Source: Microcaldota archaeon (lineage in GTDB: Archaea; Micrarchaeota; Micrarchaeia; Micrarchaeales; Micrarchaeaceae). From it: DNA of 64,000 nt. Positions 35,937 to 46,193 of this stretch are shown here, one piece after another; within the stretch, counting starts at the first letter, position 1, and each line of letters starts with the position of its first letter. Under the pieces are notes generated by a model that had not been told where the DNA came from, did not search any database, and was given only the letters and a program-made list of their open reading frames with translations. Both the position numbers and the translations under genes were made by a program. The stretch is from the NCBI GenBank assembly GCA_021821445.1, contig JAKACK010000001.1, forward strand, positions 1 through 64,000, read 5' to 3'.

Positions 35937-38327
35937 TCATAATAACATATCATCTAAATGCTCAGTACTAATTAATTTTATTAGACCTGAATAAAGATAT
36001 ATTCTGAATAGATCCATATTTGCTGAAGCTGAATTGTACATTTTTTCTTTGAAATTATAGAGTTCTGTGTCATTTAAAAATACTATGTATGTCTTTGTAT
36101 CTACTGAAACAGGTAATGATTTGAATTTAGATGTTTCTGAATATATTATTATATAATCACGGCTATCTTTTGTAGCTATAACCATGTCTGCAGATTCATT
36201 TTTATCGAGATCTGTAAACGTTATCGCGTGTGTTACCATAAATATTCTCAACTTTTTAAATATCGCAAGATACTTGATATCGTGATTGCTTAATGCAATC
36301 CATGACTTTGGAGCATACATATCATCTATATTTATTACGTCCCCATGCTTTACCATTTCATTTAATATCATTTCAACATTGCTTAAAGTTAGATTTACTG
36401 CAATATTATTATAACGTATATAATTTGATATTGCATTTCTGAATTCTAATTCAGAAAGAGGCATATAATTCCAATGATAATATGTATTCAACTTATTAAA
36501 TACACTTAACAATTCTGACTCTTTTATTGTTATCTCGGGTTTTTTACTCTTAGGAAGATTTGATATATCCACATAAAATTCATCCTTATTAACTGGTTTT
36601 ACAAATACTACCAATATAAAAGCAAATAAAAATACTATTATGGCTTCTATATATTGGGAACTTATATGTAAGGTTGGAGGAACTACAACATTTGTATAAT
36701 CATGGTTATAAACGTACAGGTTAAAAGTTGAGGATTTTGTTAATTTAGGTGCAGATTTTGGTAAAATATATAAGACTGAACCATTTTTAATCGTACCATT
36801 TTGTTTATATTTTCCGTTAACATTTACACTGTAATTCATCCCTGATAATGGAACTCCATTAGATTTTACGCTAAATTTATAGGTATTATTTGAAAGTTCT
36901 ACCGAGTATAGATTAACAGTTATATTACTTATGGAAAATAGGGCAGATGCATATTCGAATTCATAATTGTTTTTTAATATAGCTATATATTGTCCAGGGG
37001 GAAGATTAAATTTGGCATTTTGTATAAGTGAAAAATTACCAGAAGCTTCAAAAGGTGTTAAATATATATCTTTATATCTAGTCATATTCATGTAGTAAAT
37101 TGTTAAATGAGGTATTATGTTGATTAGTTTAGATGAATTTGTAAATATTGTTATAGCTATAGGATTAGAAGTTCCAGGAATTATCTTACTTGGGATTCCT
37201 AAAGTACCTGAAATTTTATAATCTGGTTTAAATGTCATGTATTTATATATTGAATTATTTGTTAGGTTATAAGTTTTGTTTGTATAATAAATTACTCTTA
37301 CAGTGTAGTTATTTAATTTACTTATGAGTGAATAGTTGTAGGTTATTTTTGAACTGTTTAATAATACACCAAGACTCCCCGAGGCATTTTTTTGTATTCC
37401 TATATTGGTTTTGAAAGTGCCTGAAATATAATTTGGTACCCAATAAAGTTGTAGTATTGATTTTGATATGTCCGCAGCAGAATCATTTTGAGATGGCCAA
37501 GCTGAAAGATAATTAGAAAATGCTATAATAGCCCCATTATAAACTTTTTCGTAAGTTACAGGTCCATATGGTATACCATTATTAAATGAAAATGTTGAGT
37601 TCGTAAAATAAAATTCACCTTTTACGGGGCCTCTTGGACTTGTAGAAAGATAACTAGGCATATTTTTATCAGGCAAAATTATCCCGTTTAATCCAACTAA
37701 ATTTGAAAAGCTTTTTCCAATATAGATTATATTTGTACCTTTCATTAATATATATGAAAGTATAGATGTATTTGATTCATTATATTTCAAAGCTAAAGCA
37801 GGATTCTCTTCTGATAAATTATAAGTATTCATTATATTATAAGGTAATAATCCATTAGGTATTATTAGTATAGAATTATTTGATATGTTTGTAATGTTTG
37901 AAATTGATACTATAGATATTTGAGAAGAATTTTTTATCACATTGTAGTTTATCAAATCTTTTTCTATATCTGAAATTTCTGCAGCCATATTTCCGCAATT
38001 TATACATTCATCAGTTGTATTCATTATATAGATAGTTTTATAGCTTGGAGGAGGTTCTTCTAATAGTGACTCGTTTACAAATATTGAGCTTACATTGGAA
38101 CCTTTATAATCAAATAATGTGAAAGGAATAATATATTTTCCATCATTTGAGAATAATAAATTTTGACCAACCAAATATAGACTTTCACTTGGTTTTATAT
38201 ATTTTAAATGAATTGGTGTTACAGTAGGTATTTTTGAAATAAGGCTAGATATATAGATAAAAGTAGCAGCTATAACTGCAATAATTACTACTGCTATGAT
38301 AATTACCATAATAAATTTTTTATTCAT
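35937..38327 (-). CDS. Large bitopic membrane protein of T4SS-like cluster (extracytoplasmic domain, internal TM, cytoplasmic wHTH-like tail)
   Basis: N-terminal TM; second TM YIEAIIVFLFAFILVVFVKPV; C-terminal NLTLSNVEMILNEMVKHGDVINID. Confidence 0.7.
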   Translation of the reverse strand: MNKKFIMVIIIAVVIIAVIAATFIYISSLISKIPTVTPIHLKYIKPSESLYLVGQNLLFSNDGKYIIPFTLFDYKGSNVSSIFVNESLLEEPPPSYKTIYIMNTTDECINCGNMAAEISDIEKDLINYNVIKNSSQISIVSISNITNISNNSILIIPNGLLPYNIMNTYNLSEENPALALKYNESNTSILSYILMKGTNIIYIGKSFSNLVGLNGIILPDKNMPSYLSTSPRGPVKGEFYFTNSTFSFNNGIPYGPVTYEKVYNGAIIAFSNYLSAWPSQNDSAADISKSILQLYWVPNYISGTFKTNIGIQKNASGSLGVLLNSSKITYNYSLISKLNNYTVRVIYYTNKTYNLTNNSIYKYMTFKPDYKISGTLGIPSKIIPGTSNPIAITIFTNSSKLINIIPHLTIYYMNMTRYKDIYLTPFEASGNFSLIQNAKFNLPPGQYIAILKNNYEFEYASALFSISNITVNLYSVELSNNTYKFSVKSNGVPLSGMNYSVNVNGKYKQNGTIKNGSVLYILPKSAPKLTKSSTFNLYVYNHDYTNVVVPPTLHISSQYIEAIIVFLFAFILVVFVKPVNKDEFYVDISNLPKSKKPEITIKESELLSVFNKLNTYYHWNYMPLSELEFRNAISNYIRYNNIAVNLTLSNVEMILNEMVKHGDVINIDDMYAPKSWIALSNHDIKYLAIFKKLRIFMVTHAITFTDLDKNESADMVIATKDSRDYIIIYSETSKFKSLPVSVDTKTYIVFLNDTELYNFKEKMYNSASANMDLFRIYLYSGLIKLISTEHLDDMLL

Positions 38328-38334
38328 TTAAATA

Positions 38335-38472
38335 TCACTCATCTTTATCCTTCTTAGTCAGCAATTTCATAAATAATTTAGTTATAGGATTTTCACCTTT
38401 AGATAATCTTTTCACTATATGGTATACTCTAACATATTTTAAACGTTGATTTATTTTTACATTATATATCAT
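38335..38472 (-). CDS. Small basic protein (45 aa), not in ORF track
   Basis: MIYNVKINQRLKYVRVYHIVKRLSKGENPITKLFMKLLTKKDKDE* fills the gap between cluster genes, start overlapping previous gene end region. Confidence 0.4.
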   Translation of the reverse strand: MIYNVKINQRLKYVRVYHIVKRLSKGENPITKLFMKLLTKKDKDE

Positions 38473-38473
38473 T

Positions 38474-39202
38474 TTATCCCTTCAATTGCAAATACCCTTC
38501 ACTAACCATTTTATTCAATATCTGCTCTACTCTTGATAAAGGAATATGATAATTATTTGAGAAGGCATCTAAATCTATAGTTTCGCTATGTCCATCTATC
38601 CAATCTTCTATCATTACCATTAATGACTGATCAGAATACTTTTGTAATTCATCTAAATCTGCTTTTAGCTTTTTATTTTCATTAGATAATTCAACAGCGT
38701 TAGAGGTAAGTTCTCTGTTTGATTTTTGGAGTTCTACATTTAAACGCCTTATTTCTCTATATTCTCCGAATAATGAATCGTAATTATTGAAAAGGGAGCT
38801 ATAACTTTGAGTCATTGAAGAAAGTACATCATCAAGTGAAGAATTTATATATGAGTACAATTTACGTTGATCGACAGCATAAATATCACTAACCAATGAT
38901 AGTATCTCTAATAGGGTTCTTATAACGTAAAGTTTTCTCATTTTTTTACTAGCGTCCATAGGTATTGTGTAATTCATAGATAATGAATTTTGTTTAAAAG
39001 TTATAACTATAAAAAGGAAAGGGTTCTTTTGCATATCCCAACTTTCTACAGATATTAAAACCAATGAATCAGTTTCTTGTTTTATCATAAAAGTTTTTAT
39101 TTGAGAAAACCTTTTTATCATTTCATCAAATGTGCTTACTAATCTGCTATTTAATAAGAATTCGTTAACTTCAGGTTTAATAATACCTATAGATTCTGCC
39201 AT
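38474..39202 (-). CDS. Coiled-coil protein with C-terminal wHTH-like motif (T4SS-like cluster)
   Basis: EYREIRRLNVELQKSNRELTSNAVELSNENKKLKADLDEL; HIPLSRVEQILNKMVSEGYLQLKG. Confidence 0.65.
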   Translation of the reverse strand: MAESIGIIKPEVNEFLLNSRLVSTFDEMIKRFSQIKTFMIKQETDSLVLISVESWDMQKNPFLFIVITFKQNSLSMNYTIPMDASKKMRKLYVIRTLLEILSLVSDIYAVDQRKLYSYINSSLDDVLSSMTQSYSSLFNNYDSLFGEYREIRRLNVELQKSNRELTSNAVELSNENKKLKADLDELQKYSDQSLMVMIEDWIDGHSETIDLDAFSNNYHIPLSRVEQILNKMVSEGYLQLKG

Positions 39203-39253
39203 TAAGCCACCATATAATTAAATATATACAAGCAAATGTTATTTAATAATTCA

Positions 39254-39691
39254 TTATTCTCCATTTTTATCTCTCTCCTTTATCATTTTTATAAACTTTT
39301 TTGGTATTTCTACTGCGGGCATATATGAAAATAATGAGAATACATAAAGTATCAATACCATTAATATTCCAAATCCAATAGATGGTAAAGAACCTCTAGA
39401 AACAAAGATTAACATCATTGCAAATAATATCCCTATTATCAAATAGAATATTTGCCTCTTAACATACTTATTTCTCTCTTTTTGATACTTTAGATAGCAT
39501 TCTTTGCACACTACTAAATGATACCCTTTTTCATTTTTTGTTATATTATGTTTAAACCATCTTATAGAGTTTAGTACAAAGTCATCTTTAACAGCAAGTC
39601 CAGGTTTTGCCTTTCCACATATTATACATCGATTATTTGATATATCTAATTTTTTAGCTTTTTTCATTTGAACTTTCACCAGAAAAATCAA
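39254..39691 (-). CDS. Zinc-finger-like protein with two TM segments (T4SS-like cluster)
   Basis: CIICGKAKPG...VVCKECYLKY then FYLIIGILFAMMLIFVSRG / IGFGILMVLILYVFSLFSY. Confidence 0.65.
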   Translation of the reverse strand: MIFLVKVQMKKAKKLDISNNRCIICGKAKPGLAVKDDFVLNSIRWFKHNITKNEKGYHLVVCKECYLKYQKERNKYVKRQIFYLIIGILFAMMLIFVSRGSLPSIGFGILMVLILYVFSLFSYMPAVEIPKKFIKMIKERDKNGE

Positions 39692-39986
39692 TTGTTGCTT
39701 CGAATATTCTTCCAGGTTCTACTGAGAGTTTACTTTCATCTTCATCATTCATTAATCTACTTATAACTACGTCATCCATACCTAATCTCCTGAGTACGTT
39801 TATTATATCAGAATTTGATACTCCAGATTTTTCCATTAGTGATATGAAAGCAATCGCATTTATATGACGGTGCGATTTTTCCAAATCTCCAAAAAATCTT
39901 GCAATTGTATTTTCACTTATACTGTAATTTATCAGAAGCTTTCTAAGCTCTACTTTTGTTATTGAAAAAGAATTCTTTTCAGCCAT
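39654..39986 (-). CDS. Standalone copy of the ~70-aa ATPase C-terminal module
   Basis: ELRKLLINYSISENTIARFF...SGVSNSDIINVLRRLGMDDVVISRLMN aligns with the tail of the 505-aa ATPase. Confidence 0.75.
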   Translation of the reverse strand: MAEKNSFSITKVELRKLLINYSISENTIARFFGDLEKSHRHINAIAFISLMEKSGVSNSDIINVLRRLGMDDVVISRLMNDEDESKLSVEPGRIFEATIDFSGESSNEKS

Positions 39987-41496
39987 TCTTTACACCTGAA
40001 GTAGATATTATCCTGGTTATAAGTATATCTTCTATACTCATACTTTTAAGTAAAGATACTATATCATTGATACTTAAATTGTTAGCATATAATAACTTTA
40101 CGAAATCTGACATATTCATAGATCTATTCTGGCTATTTAGTTTTGTAAATATTGTGTTTATACTATCTCCGCTTACATTGTAATTTATAAGCTTATTCTT
40201 CAATTCATCCGCTTCAAATTGATAATCCTTTGGAAGTATATTTGCGGATACTTCTGCCTGTGTTAATATATCTGATAGACTTATAGTGTATATGTAAAGT
40301 GGTTCTTCCCCTTTTATTTTATCTAATACAAATACTTCCGGAAACTTCATAGAAGTTGTAAATGACATATCTACAGCTGCCTGCCCTACTCCAAAATTAC
40401 TTATTTCAGATCTTATAAATGAAGAGAAATTCAAAGATCCTTGTATATAATCTAAGAACTTTTCGAATTTTATTCTTAAAATAAAATTGGTACCAACGTT
40501 TGAATATATTGCTTCGTTTATATCTGTAGGATTTTGAGTAGCTACAAGAAGACCGAATTGATATTTTCTACCCTCCCTAACTATTGTTATGGCGTCACTT
40601 CTGTCATCACTAGCAACTTTCCAAGCTTCATCAAGAACAACAAATGTCTTTATACCCTTAGTCTCTGAAAACCCTTCAAATCTCATCTTTTCTTTTAAAG
40701 TTTGTAAAATGAATAAGGTAGCAAGTGCTCTAAATGTATCGTCAGATAATCCTGAAAGATCTATATCAACCATACCAGAAGTTGCAAGTTTTGAAATATT
40801 TAGAGTACTTTTTCTTGAAAAGAAATCTTCACCAGGTCTAGCAAACTGCCTTAATCTGTATATAGCATTTTCTAATTCCGCAGGGTATTCATACCCTCCA
40901 GATTGCAACTGCTCTTGTAATAGAGCTATAACATCTTTTAATGTTGGAGCATCTTTATTTTCAGGAGGTCTTTCTGCGATATTAAAACCGAAATTCGCGT
41001 ATGACTGCTCCAATGCTTCTTCAGTAAGTCTTCTTTGCTCAGGATAAGATGATATATCAGTTAAAATCTCAAAAGCACCTATGATCTGCTTTACCCTATC
41101 TAAAGGTTTCATGCCTGCAAGATCAAGTATGTTCAAATAGTCTCCCTTACCTAAAGAAATTATAGTTCCCCCACTTTGTTTTACCCATGATTTATATTCT
41201 GAAGCCCAATCTATTATAACTGCATTTGTATCCCATATGTAGTTTGCTCTTATTAAGAAAGTTTTTACAAAATAGCTTTTTCCTGCTCCTGTTATACCAA
41301 CTACTGCAATATGAGGGTTAGTCACATTATCGAAATTCCAAGCGAATGGTATTTTAAATATTTTAGTATTACCTATATAAATTGAATTTAAGGGATCATT
41401 TAGAAGTATACTTGAAGGAGGTTCTGGAGGTCTAGATAAAAAGGACCTTTTTGAAATCTCATTACTCATCACATGCTGCATCTTAACGATTGTCAT
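39979..41496 (-). CDS. VirB4/TraC-like (HerA/FtsK superfamily) secretion ATPase
   Basis: Walker A VVGITGAGKSYFVKTFL; VIIDWASEY; Walker B FVVLDEAW; REGRKYQFGLLVATQNPTDI. Confidence 0.93.
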   Translation of the reverse strand: MTIVKMQHVMSNEISKRSFLSRPPEPPSSILLNDPLNSIYIGNTKIFKIPFAWNFDNVTNPHIAVVGITGAGKSYFVKTFLIRANYIWDTNAVIIDWASEYKSWVKQSGGTIISLGKGDYLNILDLAGMKPLDRVKQIIGAFEILTDISSYPEQRRLTEEALEQSYANFGFNIAERPPENKDAPTLKDVIALLQEQLQSGGYEYPAELENAIYRLRQFARPGEDFFSRKSTLNISKLATSGMVDIDLSGLSDDTFRALATLFILQTLKEKMRFEGFSETKGIKTFVVLDEAWKVASDDRSDAITIVREGRKYQFGLLVATQNPTDINEAIYSNVGTNFILRIKFEKFLDYIQGSLNFSSFIRSEISNFGVGQAAVDMSFTTSMKFPEVFVLDKIKGEEPLYIYTISLSDILTQAEVSANILPKDYQFEADELKNKLINYNVSGDSINTIFTKLNSQNRSMNMSDFVKLLYANNLSINDIVSLLKSMSIEDILITRIISTSGVKNG

Positions 41497-41543
41497 TATA
41501 TCCCATATTACACTTTTTAATATAAATATTTAAGATTTATTCA

Positions 41544-42377
41544 TTATTGCTGTTGATCGAATAAATCTGAAGCATCCTTTATAGTTAACGGTAATGAAAA
41601 GTTAAATTTGAACATTTCATATAATTCTCTACCTACTATTCTCTTTAATTCAACATCAAATGAGCTAAATGCAATTTGTATTGATGAAATTTGAGAGGAT
41701 AATTTATCGAGAGCTTCTTGTTCACTTATACCTACTGATGTGGTCTCTATGTACATTATCGTAGCTATGGGTTTTTCCCCTTTTGATATTGTATCAATTT
41801 TTGACTGTAATATTCTTATCTGCCTTTGTATATTGGTTATTACTGTTTCATTTGAATTTCCTTGAAGTGCTTTTGAAAGTTGGTATTCTTGATAAGACCT
41901 TTTTCCTTCAAGTTCATCCCTTGTTGATTGCGTATTTAAACCTATTGAAAATACATGAAATTTAAATGGAAAACCAAGACTTTTTACTATGTTCTCCCAT
42001 AACTCTGGTGATTGTGCCATTCTCTCTTCATCATCTTCAGGTGGGTTTTCGTTTTTAAATGTATAGGGAAATAGATTGGCAGTTACATAGCCAGTTGCGT
42101 AATATAAGCTATTTACATTTTTTATTATAGCATCTTGCTTTTTATTTATCATATAATTATTTGCGGGTTTTATTGTTATTCCTAAAATTGAAGTTAGCCC
42201 TGTAAATAATACATAATCAATTTGACTCATAACTCCTATTATAAGTGCGGTTATAAACATGAATAGAAGTGCAAGATCGTAATATATCCCTTTAGCAATA
42301 CTACCTAATAATGCAAAAGAGATTAATAATATTACTAATGTAAGTGCTAAATATATAAGAGTAGTATCATCCATCAT
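41544..42377 (-). CDS. Membrane protein with VirB4 N-terminal-domain-like soluble region (paralog-like to next gene)
   Basis: N-terminal TMs, then ~180-aa soluble region rich in helices; overlaps upstream gene by 4 nt. Confidence 0.6.
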   Translation of the reverse strand: MMDDTTLIYLALTLVILLISFALLGSIAKGIYYDLALLFMFITALIIGVMSQIDYVLFTGLTSILGITIKPANNYMINKKQDAIIKNVNSLYYATGYVTANLFPYTFKNENPPEDDEERMAQSPELWENIVKSLGFPFKFHVFSIGLNTQSTRDELEGKRSYQEYQLSKALQGNSNETVITNIQRQIRILQSKIDTISKGEKPIATIMYIETTSVGISEQEALDKLSSQISSIQIAFSSFDVELKRIVGRELYEMFKFNFSLPLTIKDASDLFDQQQ

Positions 42378-43204
42378 ATCACTTTACTTTCTAAATCTTT
42401 ATTCATCTGTGCGGTCATTGTTGTGTATGGAATTAAATATTCGGGTTCTACGAATTTTAATAACTCGTTTCCAGTAATTACACTTATAGGTACTCCGAAT
42501 ATAGTACTTAAACCGGATATTAATTCTCTTGCTTTTTGCTGTGCTTCTGCCACAGCTTCATATTCTTTGAAACCCATTGCGGATATTGTTACATAGGATA
42601 TCTCTTCGTATGAGGTAACTTTTGTCATACTGTCTAGTAGATTACGCAGCATTGCAGATTTCCCCTTATAATGATCTAATCTTGATTTATCAGGATTTTT
42701 ATTTAAGTTTATTTGAGCAATTTCATTTTCAGCTTGGGCTATCGCATCTTTAAGTTCTAATATATATTCATCTTTATTCATTATTAATACTTCAGTTGTA
42801 AATCTTGCAGGATCTTTTGTTATTCCTATAGCTCTACTAACTTTTTCAGAAAACTCTAATTTATGCTCATCATCCATTTCAGTTGATGATACATATATGG
42901 GTATAAGTATGTAAACAGTTGCTATAAATTTGTCATTTACTTTTTTCAATATACAATCTGCAGAAGCTGAAAGCCAATATGCGTCTTCATTACTTAAAAT
43001 TATATTTTTACTATGGGATTTAAAGATTGGACCAACTAAGTAGGAGTAATATCTGGAACTAAAAGCAAATATATCAAATATAAGCGCTATTAAAAATATA
43101 ATGAACTTTAATATGTATCCATAACTGATAGGTAAAATTACTGCTAAAAGTATAAGAAATAATGATATTGCATAGTCTATGCCAAAAATCATGTTTTTAT
43201 TCAA
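42374..43204 (-). CDS. Membrane protein with VirB4 N-terminal-domain-like soluble region
   Basis: Two TMs then ISNEDAYWLSA-type region...LELKDAIAQAENEIAQINLNKNPDKSRLDHYKGKSAMLRNLLDSM...EEISYVTISAMG...AQQKARELISGLSTIFGVPISVITGNELLKF. Confidence 0.6.
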   Translation of the reverse strand: MNKNMIFGIDYAISLFLILLAVILPISYGYILKFIIFLIALIFDIFAFSSRYYSYLVGPIFKSHSKNIILSNEDAYWLSASADCILKKVNDKFIATVYILIPIYVSSTEMDDEHKLEFSEKVSRAIGITKDPARFTTEVLIMNKDEYILELKDAIAQAENEIAQINLNKNPDKSRLDHYKGKSAMLRNLLDSMTKVTSYEEISYVTISAMGFKEYEAVAEAQQKARELISGLSTIFGVPISVITGNELLKFVEPEYLIPYTTMTAQMNKDLESKVI

Positions 43205-43262
43205 ATGTATTACCTTATTATAGTTATTTTAAAAGATTAATAATTTAAGTGTTATTATTAAA

Positions 43263-44489
43263 TCAGATGAATCCTCTCATCCTACCACTACTATAACCTG
43301 ATCCACTTAAGAATTGTGCTAGAGTTTGAACAAATGCATAGGTTACTGCGATTATCATTGCAGGATAAAATAATACCATAAGCCAAAATGAAGCCATACT
43401 TGATTCAATTGAAGCCATATCTTTAGAGGCAGGACTGGATGCTGATGCATCTCTAGCGGATGCAAGTCCTTGACTGTTAATCTGTTGTGATTGTTCTGTT
43501 GTTACTGTAAGATGTGTCAAAAATGATGATGCTGAAAAGTAGTATGCTGCTGCAAATAATGTTGGAACTACTAAAAAGAAGGCTATACCAAATGCGATCA
43601 TCATACCCCCTAAACCCCTAGTTGGTGTTAGTATCCTTAATACAACTCCAGGTATTATAAATACAGGTATAGCTGCTACTGAAAAGAATATTAATAGGTA
43701 ATATTCTGAATATAACAATGCGAGCCCATCTGATAAAAATCCCATTATGACCGCGGCAGGTTCTATTGCGGTTAATTCTAATGTTAAAACAGAAACACCA
43801 TAAATACTCTCTGCTGCACCTACAATTCCCTTAGCCTCCCCTAAAGTAATACCTCCTGCTGTAATTGAAATAGAAGTTATATACCTATCACGAACATATA
43901 TAAAAAATAGATTTGAATAAAGATTTTCTATAGAATCTATAGTATTATCCATAAGATGGAATGCTGTTGCATAAGGGTTTATATTTCCTACATATATACC
44001 AGGTACTAAACCTAAGGTTACTGCACTTATATAAAGAAATAAAAATATTATTAAGCCACTTGCAAATACTTCGTATAATTCGCCTACCGCTAAATTTCTA
44101 ATTCTATTACTTCTAAATACTACACCTAATGCAAACAATATTATGTCTATAAAAAGAGCAACTAAAACTACTAATACTGCTATAGGTAAATAATTACTCC
44201 AAGATTTATAAATTTCATTATTTATTGGACAGTACCAAGGTTCATCTTTTTCTATTGTGGACCTTATTGAATTTGGGACTAGTCCACAATTTACATTACT
44301 GCTTGAAGAACTAGAACTAAAATAGATTGTTTGTATTGATGATGATTTAACTGCAGAATTCATTTCAACTGATTGAGTATAAATAGAATTAGCGGCCACA
44401 AGTATTATTAAGAGTATTATCATAATTGGGAGTGATATTTTAGGGGATGTAATTCTGTATATAGATTGCTTGAGATTTTTATGTTTCAT
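43263..44489 (-). CDS. Polytopic VirB6/CedA-like membrane protein, paralog 1
   Basis: VVLRILTPTRGLGGMMIAFGIAFFLVVP signature. Confidence 0.7.
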   Translation of the reverse strand: MKHKNLKQSIYRITSPKISLPIMIILLIILVAANSIYTQSVEMNSAVKSSSIQTIYFSSSSSSSNVNCGLVPNSIRSTIEKDEPWYCPINNEIYKSWSNYLPIAVLVVLVALFIDIILFALGVVFRSNRIRNLAVGELYEVFASGLIIFLFLYISAVTLGLVPGIYVGNINPYATAFHLMDNTIDSIENLYSNLFFIYVRDRYITSISITAGGITLGEAKGIVGAAESIYGVSVLTLELTAIEPAAVIMGFLSDGLALLYSEYYLLIFFSVAAIPVFIIPGVVLRILTPTRGLGGMMIAFGIAFFLVVPTLFAAAYYFSASSFLTHLTVTTEQSQQINSQGLASARDASASSPASKDMASIESSMASFWLMVLFYPAMIIAVTYAFVQTLAQFLSGSGYSSGRMRGFI

Positions 44490-44827
44490 GTAATCGCCAT
44501 ATTTCTAAAAAAGCACACTTCGTTTACTTTGAACTGTCTTAAAATTTCTTTAATTTGAATTTCCTCATTTTTATTGATTTGGTTTTTGTTATTTTTTATA
44601 TTAATTTCTGCATTTAACTCATGTAGTAAATTTAATCTGTATCCCTTTATAACATTTGTAAATTCTTTAATAGGTTTAATTAAAATTGCCCTAATCTTGT
44701 TATATAAGTTTATTTTTTGAAAACCTGAATTATAAAACCTTTCATAAAGGTAAAATTGTGATTTTAAATCTAAACTAAATTTTGAATCTTTGTATAACAT
44801 ACATGTATAAAACTTTGTCAATTTCAT
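44486..44827 (-). CDS. Small soluble basic protein in T4SS-like cluster
   Basis: ORF overlaps next gene by 4 nt (ATGA). Confidence 0.5.
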   Translation of the reverse strand: MKLTKFYTCMLYKDSKFSLDLKSQFYLYERFYNSGFQKINLYNKIRAILIKPIKEFTNVIKGYRLNLLHELNAEINIKNNKNQINKNEEIQIKEILRQFKVNEVCFFRNMAIT

Positions 44828-44961
44828 ATATTTACCTTTTTATAACCTAATTTTAATTGGACATCATTTTGCAAAAAATGGTATGAACATTTGTACGCTT
44901 TTTCACAATATCTTATTAATTGTATAATATTATATAAATTATCTAATTTGATTTTTATCAT

Positions 44962-46155
44962 TTATACCACACCGGATAATAATACCATAAAGCTTATCTT
45001 TTCACCTATTGCAGATGAAAAATCAATCATAAATGCATCTAGTATTATAAAATTTAAAAATGGTAAGAAGGTGAATCCTACAATAGTGTATCCAACATCA
45101 TTAAGCAAGTAACCAAATATATAGCTAAATAAATTTGTTACTGTTGTAAGGGGACCAGTAATAGAGCTACTACTAGAACTTGCAGAATTTAATACCGCTG
45201 TTGTAGGTACAAATGCTGGATTTAAAATAGCACCGTAAGATATTGATATTAATAATGGATATATTAAACCCAATCCTAAACCTAAAGCTATAAGAGACCC
45301 ACCAAAACTTCTAGAAAATCCTAGTGTCCTAATAACTAACCCCAAAGATACAAAAATTATTAAAAAGAATAGTGATCCGGTAAGAAGTATCATTTGCAAT
45401 TCGTTTAAAATTAGGAATGTTAATAAGAAGCTTATTATGTCTCCGAATAATGATTCTGTAGAACTTGGAGTTAATGAATCAAGACCCATTCCAATAACAA
45501 ATATATCTTCATTACCAAAAAATGAACCTGGCATATATGCCATTTCTGTACCTGGTTCAAGTCCAGAAGCAAAACCTATTGTGTATGTTGTATATAAAAC
45601 ACTATATGCATATGTGTTAAAGGTACCTAAATCACATGCAGATAAATTAAATAAAGTATTTATAGAGCTAGTATTACATTGATAAGGTAATAAACCTACA
45701 TCGTTATAGGAGGGTTTTGGATTCATCATAAATAATGAAATTAATCCTATGAAAATTATAAGCATAACTATGCTTAAAAATGCTTCGTATATTTGGTTTT
45801 TAGACCACAATTTTGAATCTATGCTATTTGTAATACCACTTATTCCATATACAAGTGCTGCAACAAACATTACAGCCAATGCAAATATAAAGGCATATAA
45901 AAGCCAAATTGAATTAGAAGGAAGATTTGCTAATGATGAATATTCTAAACTATGTATATTTATAATTGAACTAGCAAGATCTGCATCCATTGTAAATTTA
46001 TTTAATTCAAATGGTATGATTGTAGAGTCTGATATTGTTTTTTGTGGTAATAAATTGTTATTTACGTTGTTAATATGTGTATATTTAATACCGAATAAAG
46101 CTACCGCTATTATTAATATTGCAATAAATTCAATCATTAATTTTGCTTTATTCAT
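44962..46155 (-). CDS. Polytopic VirB6/CedA-like membrane protein, paralog 2
   Basis: LVIRTLGFSRSFGGSLIALGLGLGLIYP signature. Confidence 0.7.
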   Translation of the reverse strand: MNKAKLMIEFIAILIIAVALFGIKYTHINNVNNNLLPQKTISDSTIIPFELNKFTMDADLASSIINIHSLEYSSLANLPSNSIWLLYAFIFALAVMFVAALVYGISGITNSIDSKLWSKNQIYEAFLSIVMLIIFIGLISLFMMNPKPSYNDVGLLPYQCNTSSINTLFNLSACDLGTFNTYAYSVLYTTYTIGFASGLEPGTEMAYMPGSFFGNEDIFVIGMGLDSLTPSSTESLFGDIISFLLTFLILNELQMILLTGSLFFLIIFVSLGLVIRTLGFSRSFGGSLIALGLGLGLIYPLLISISYGAILNPAFVPTTAVLNSASSSSSSITGPLTTVTNLFSYIFGYLLNDVGYTIVGFTFLPFLNFIILDAFMIDFSSAIGEKISFMVLLSGVV

Positions 46156-46193
46156 ATTTTATCATTCTTTATTTTATTTTTCCATATTTAAAT

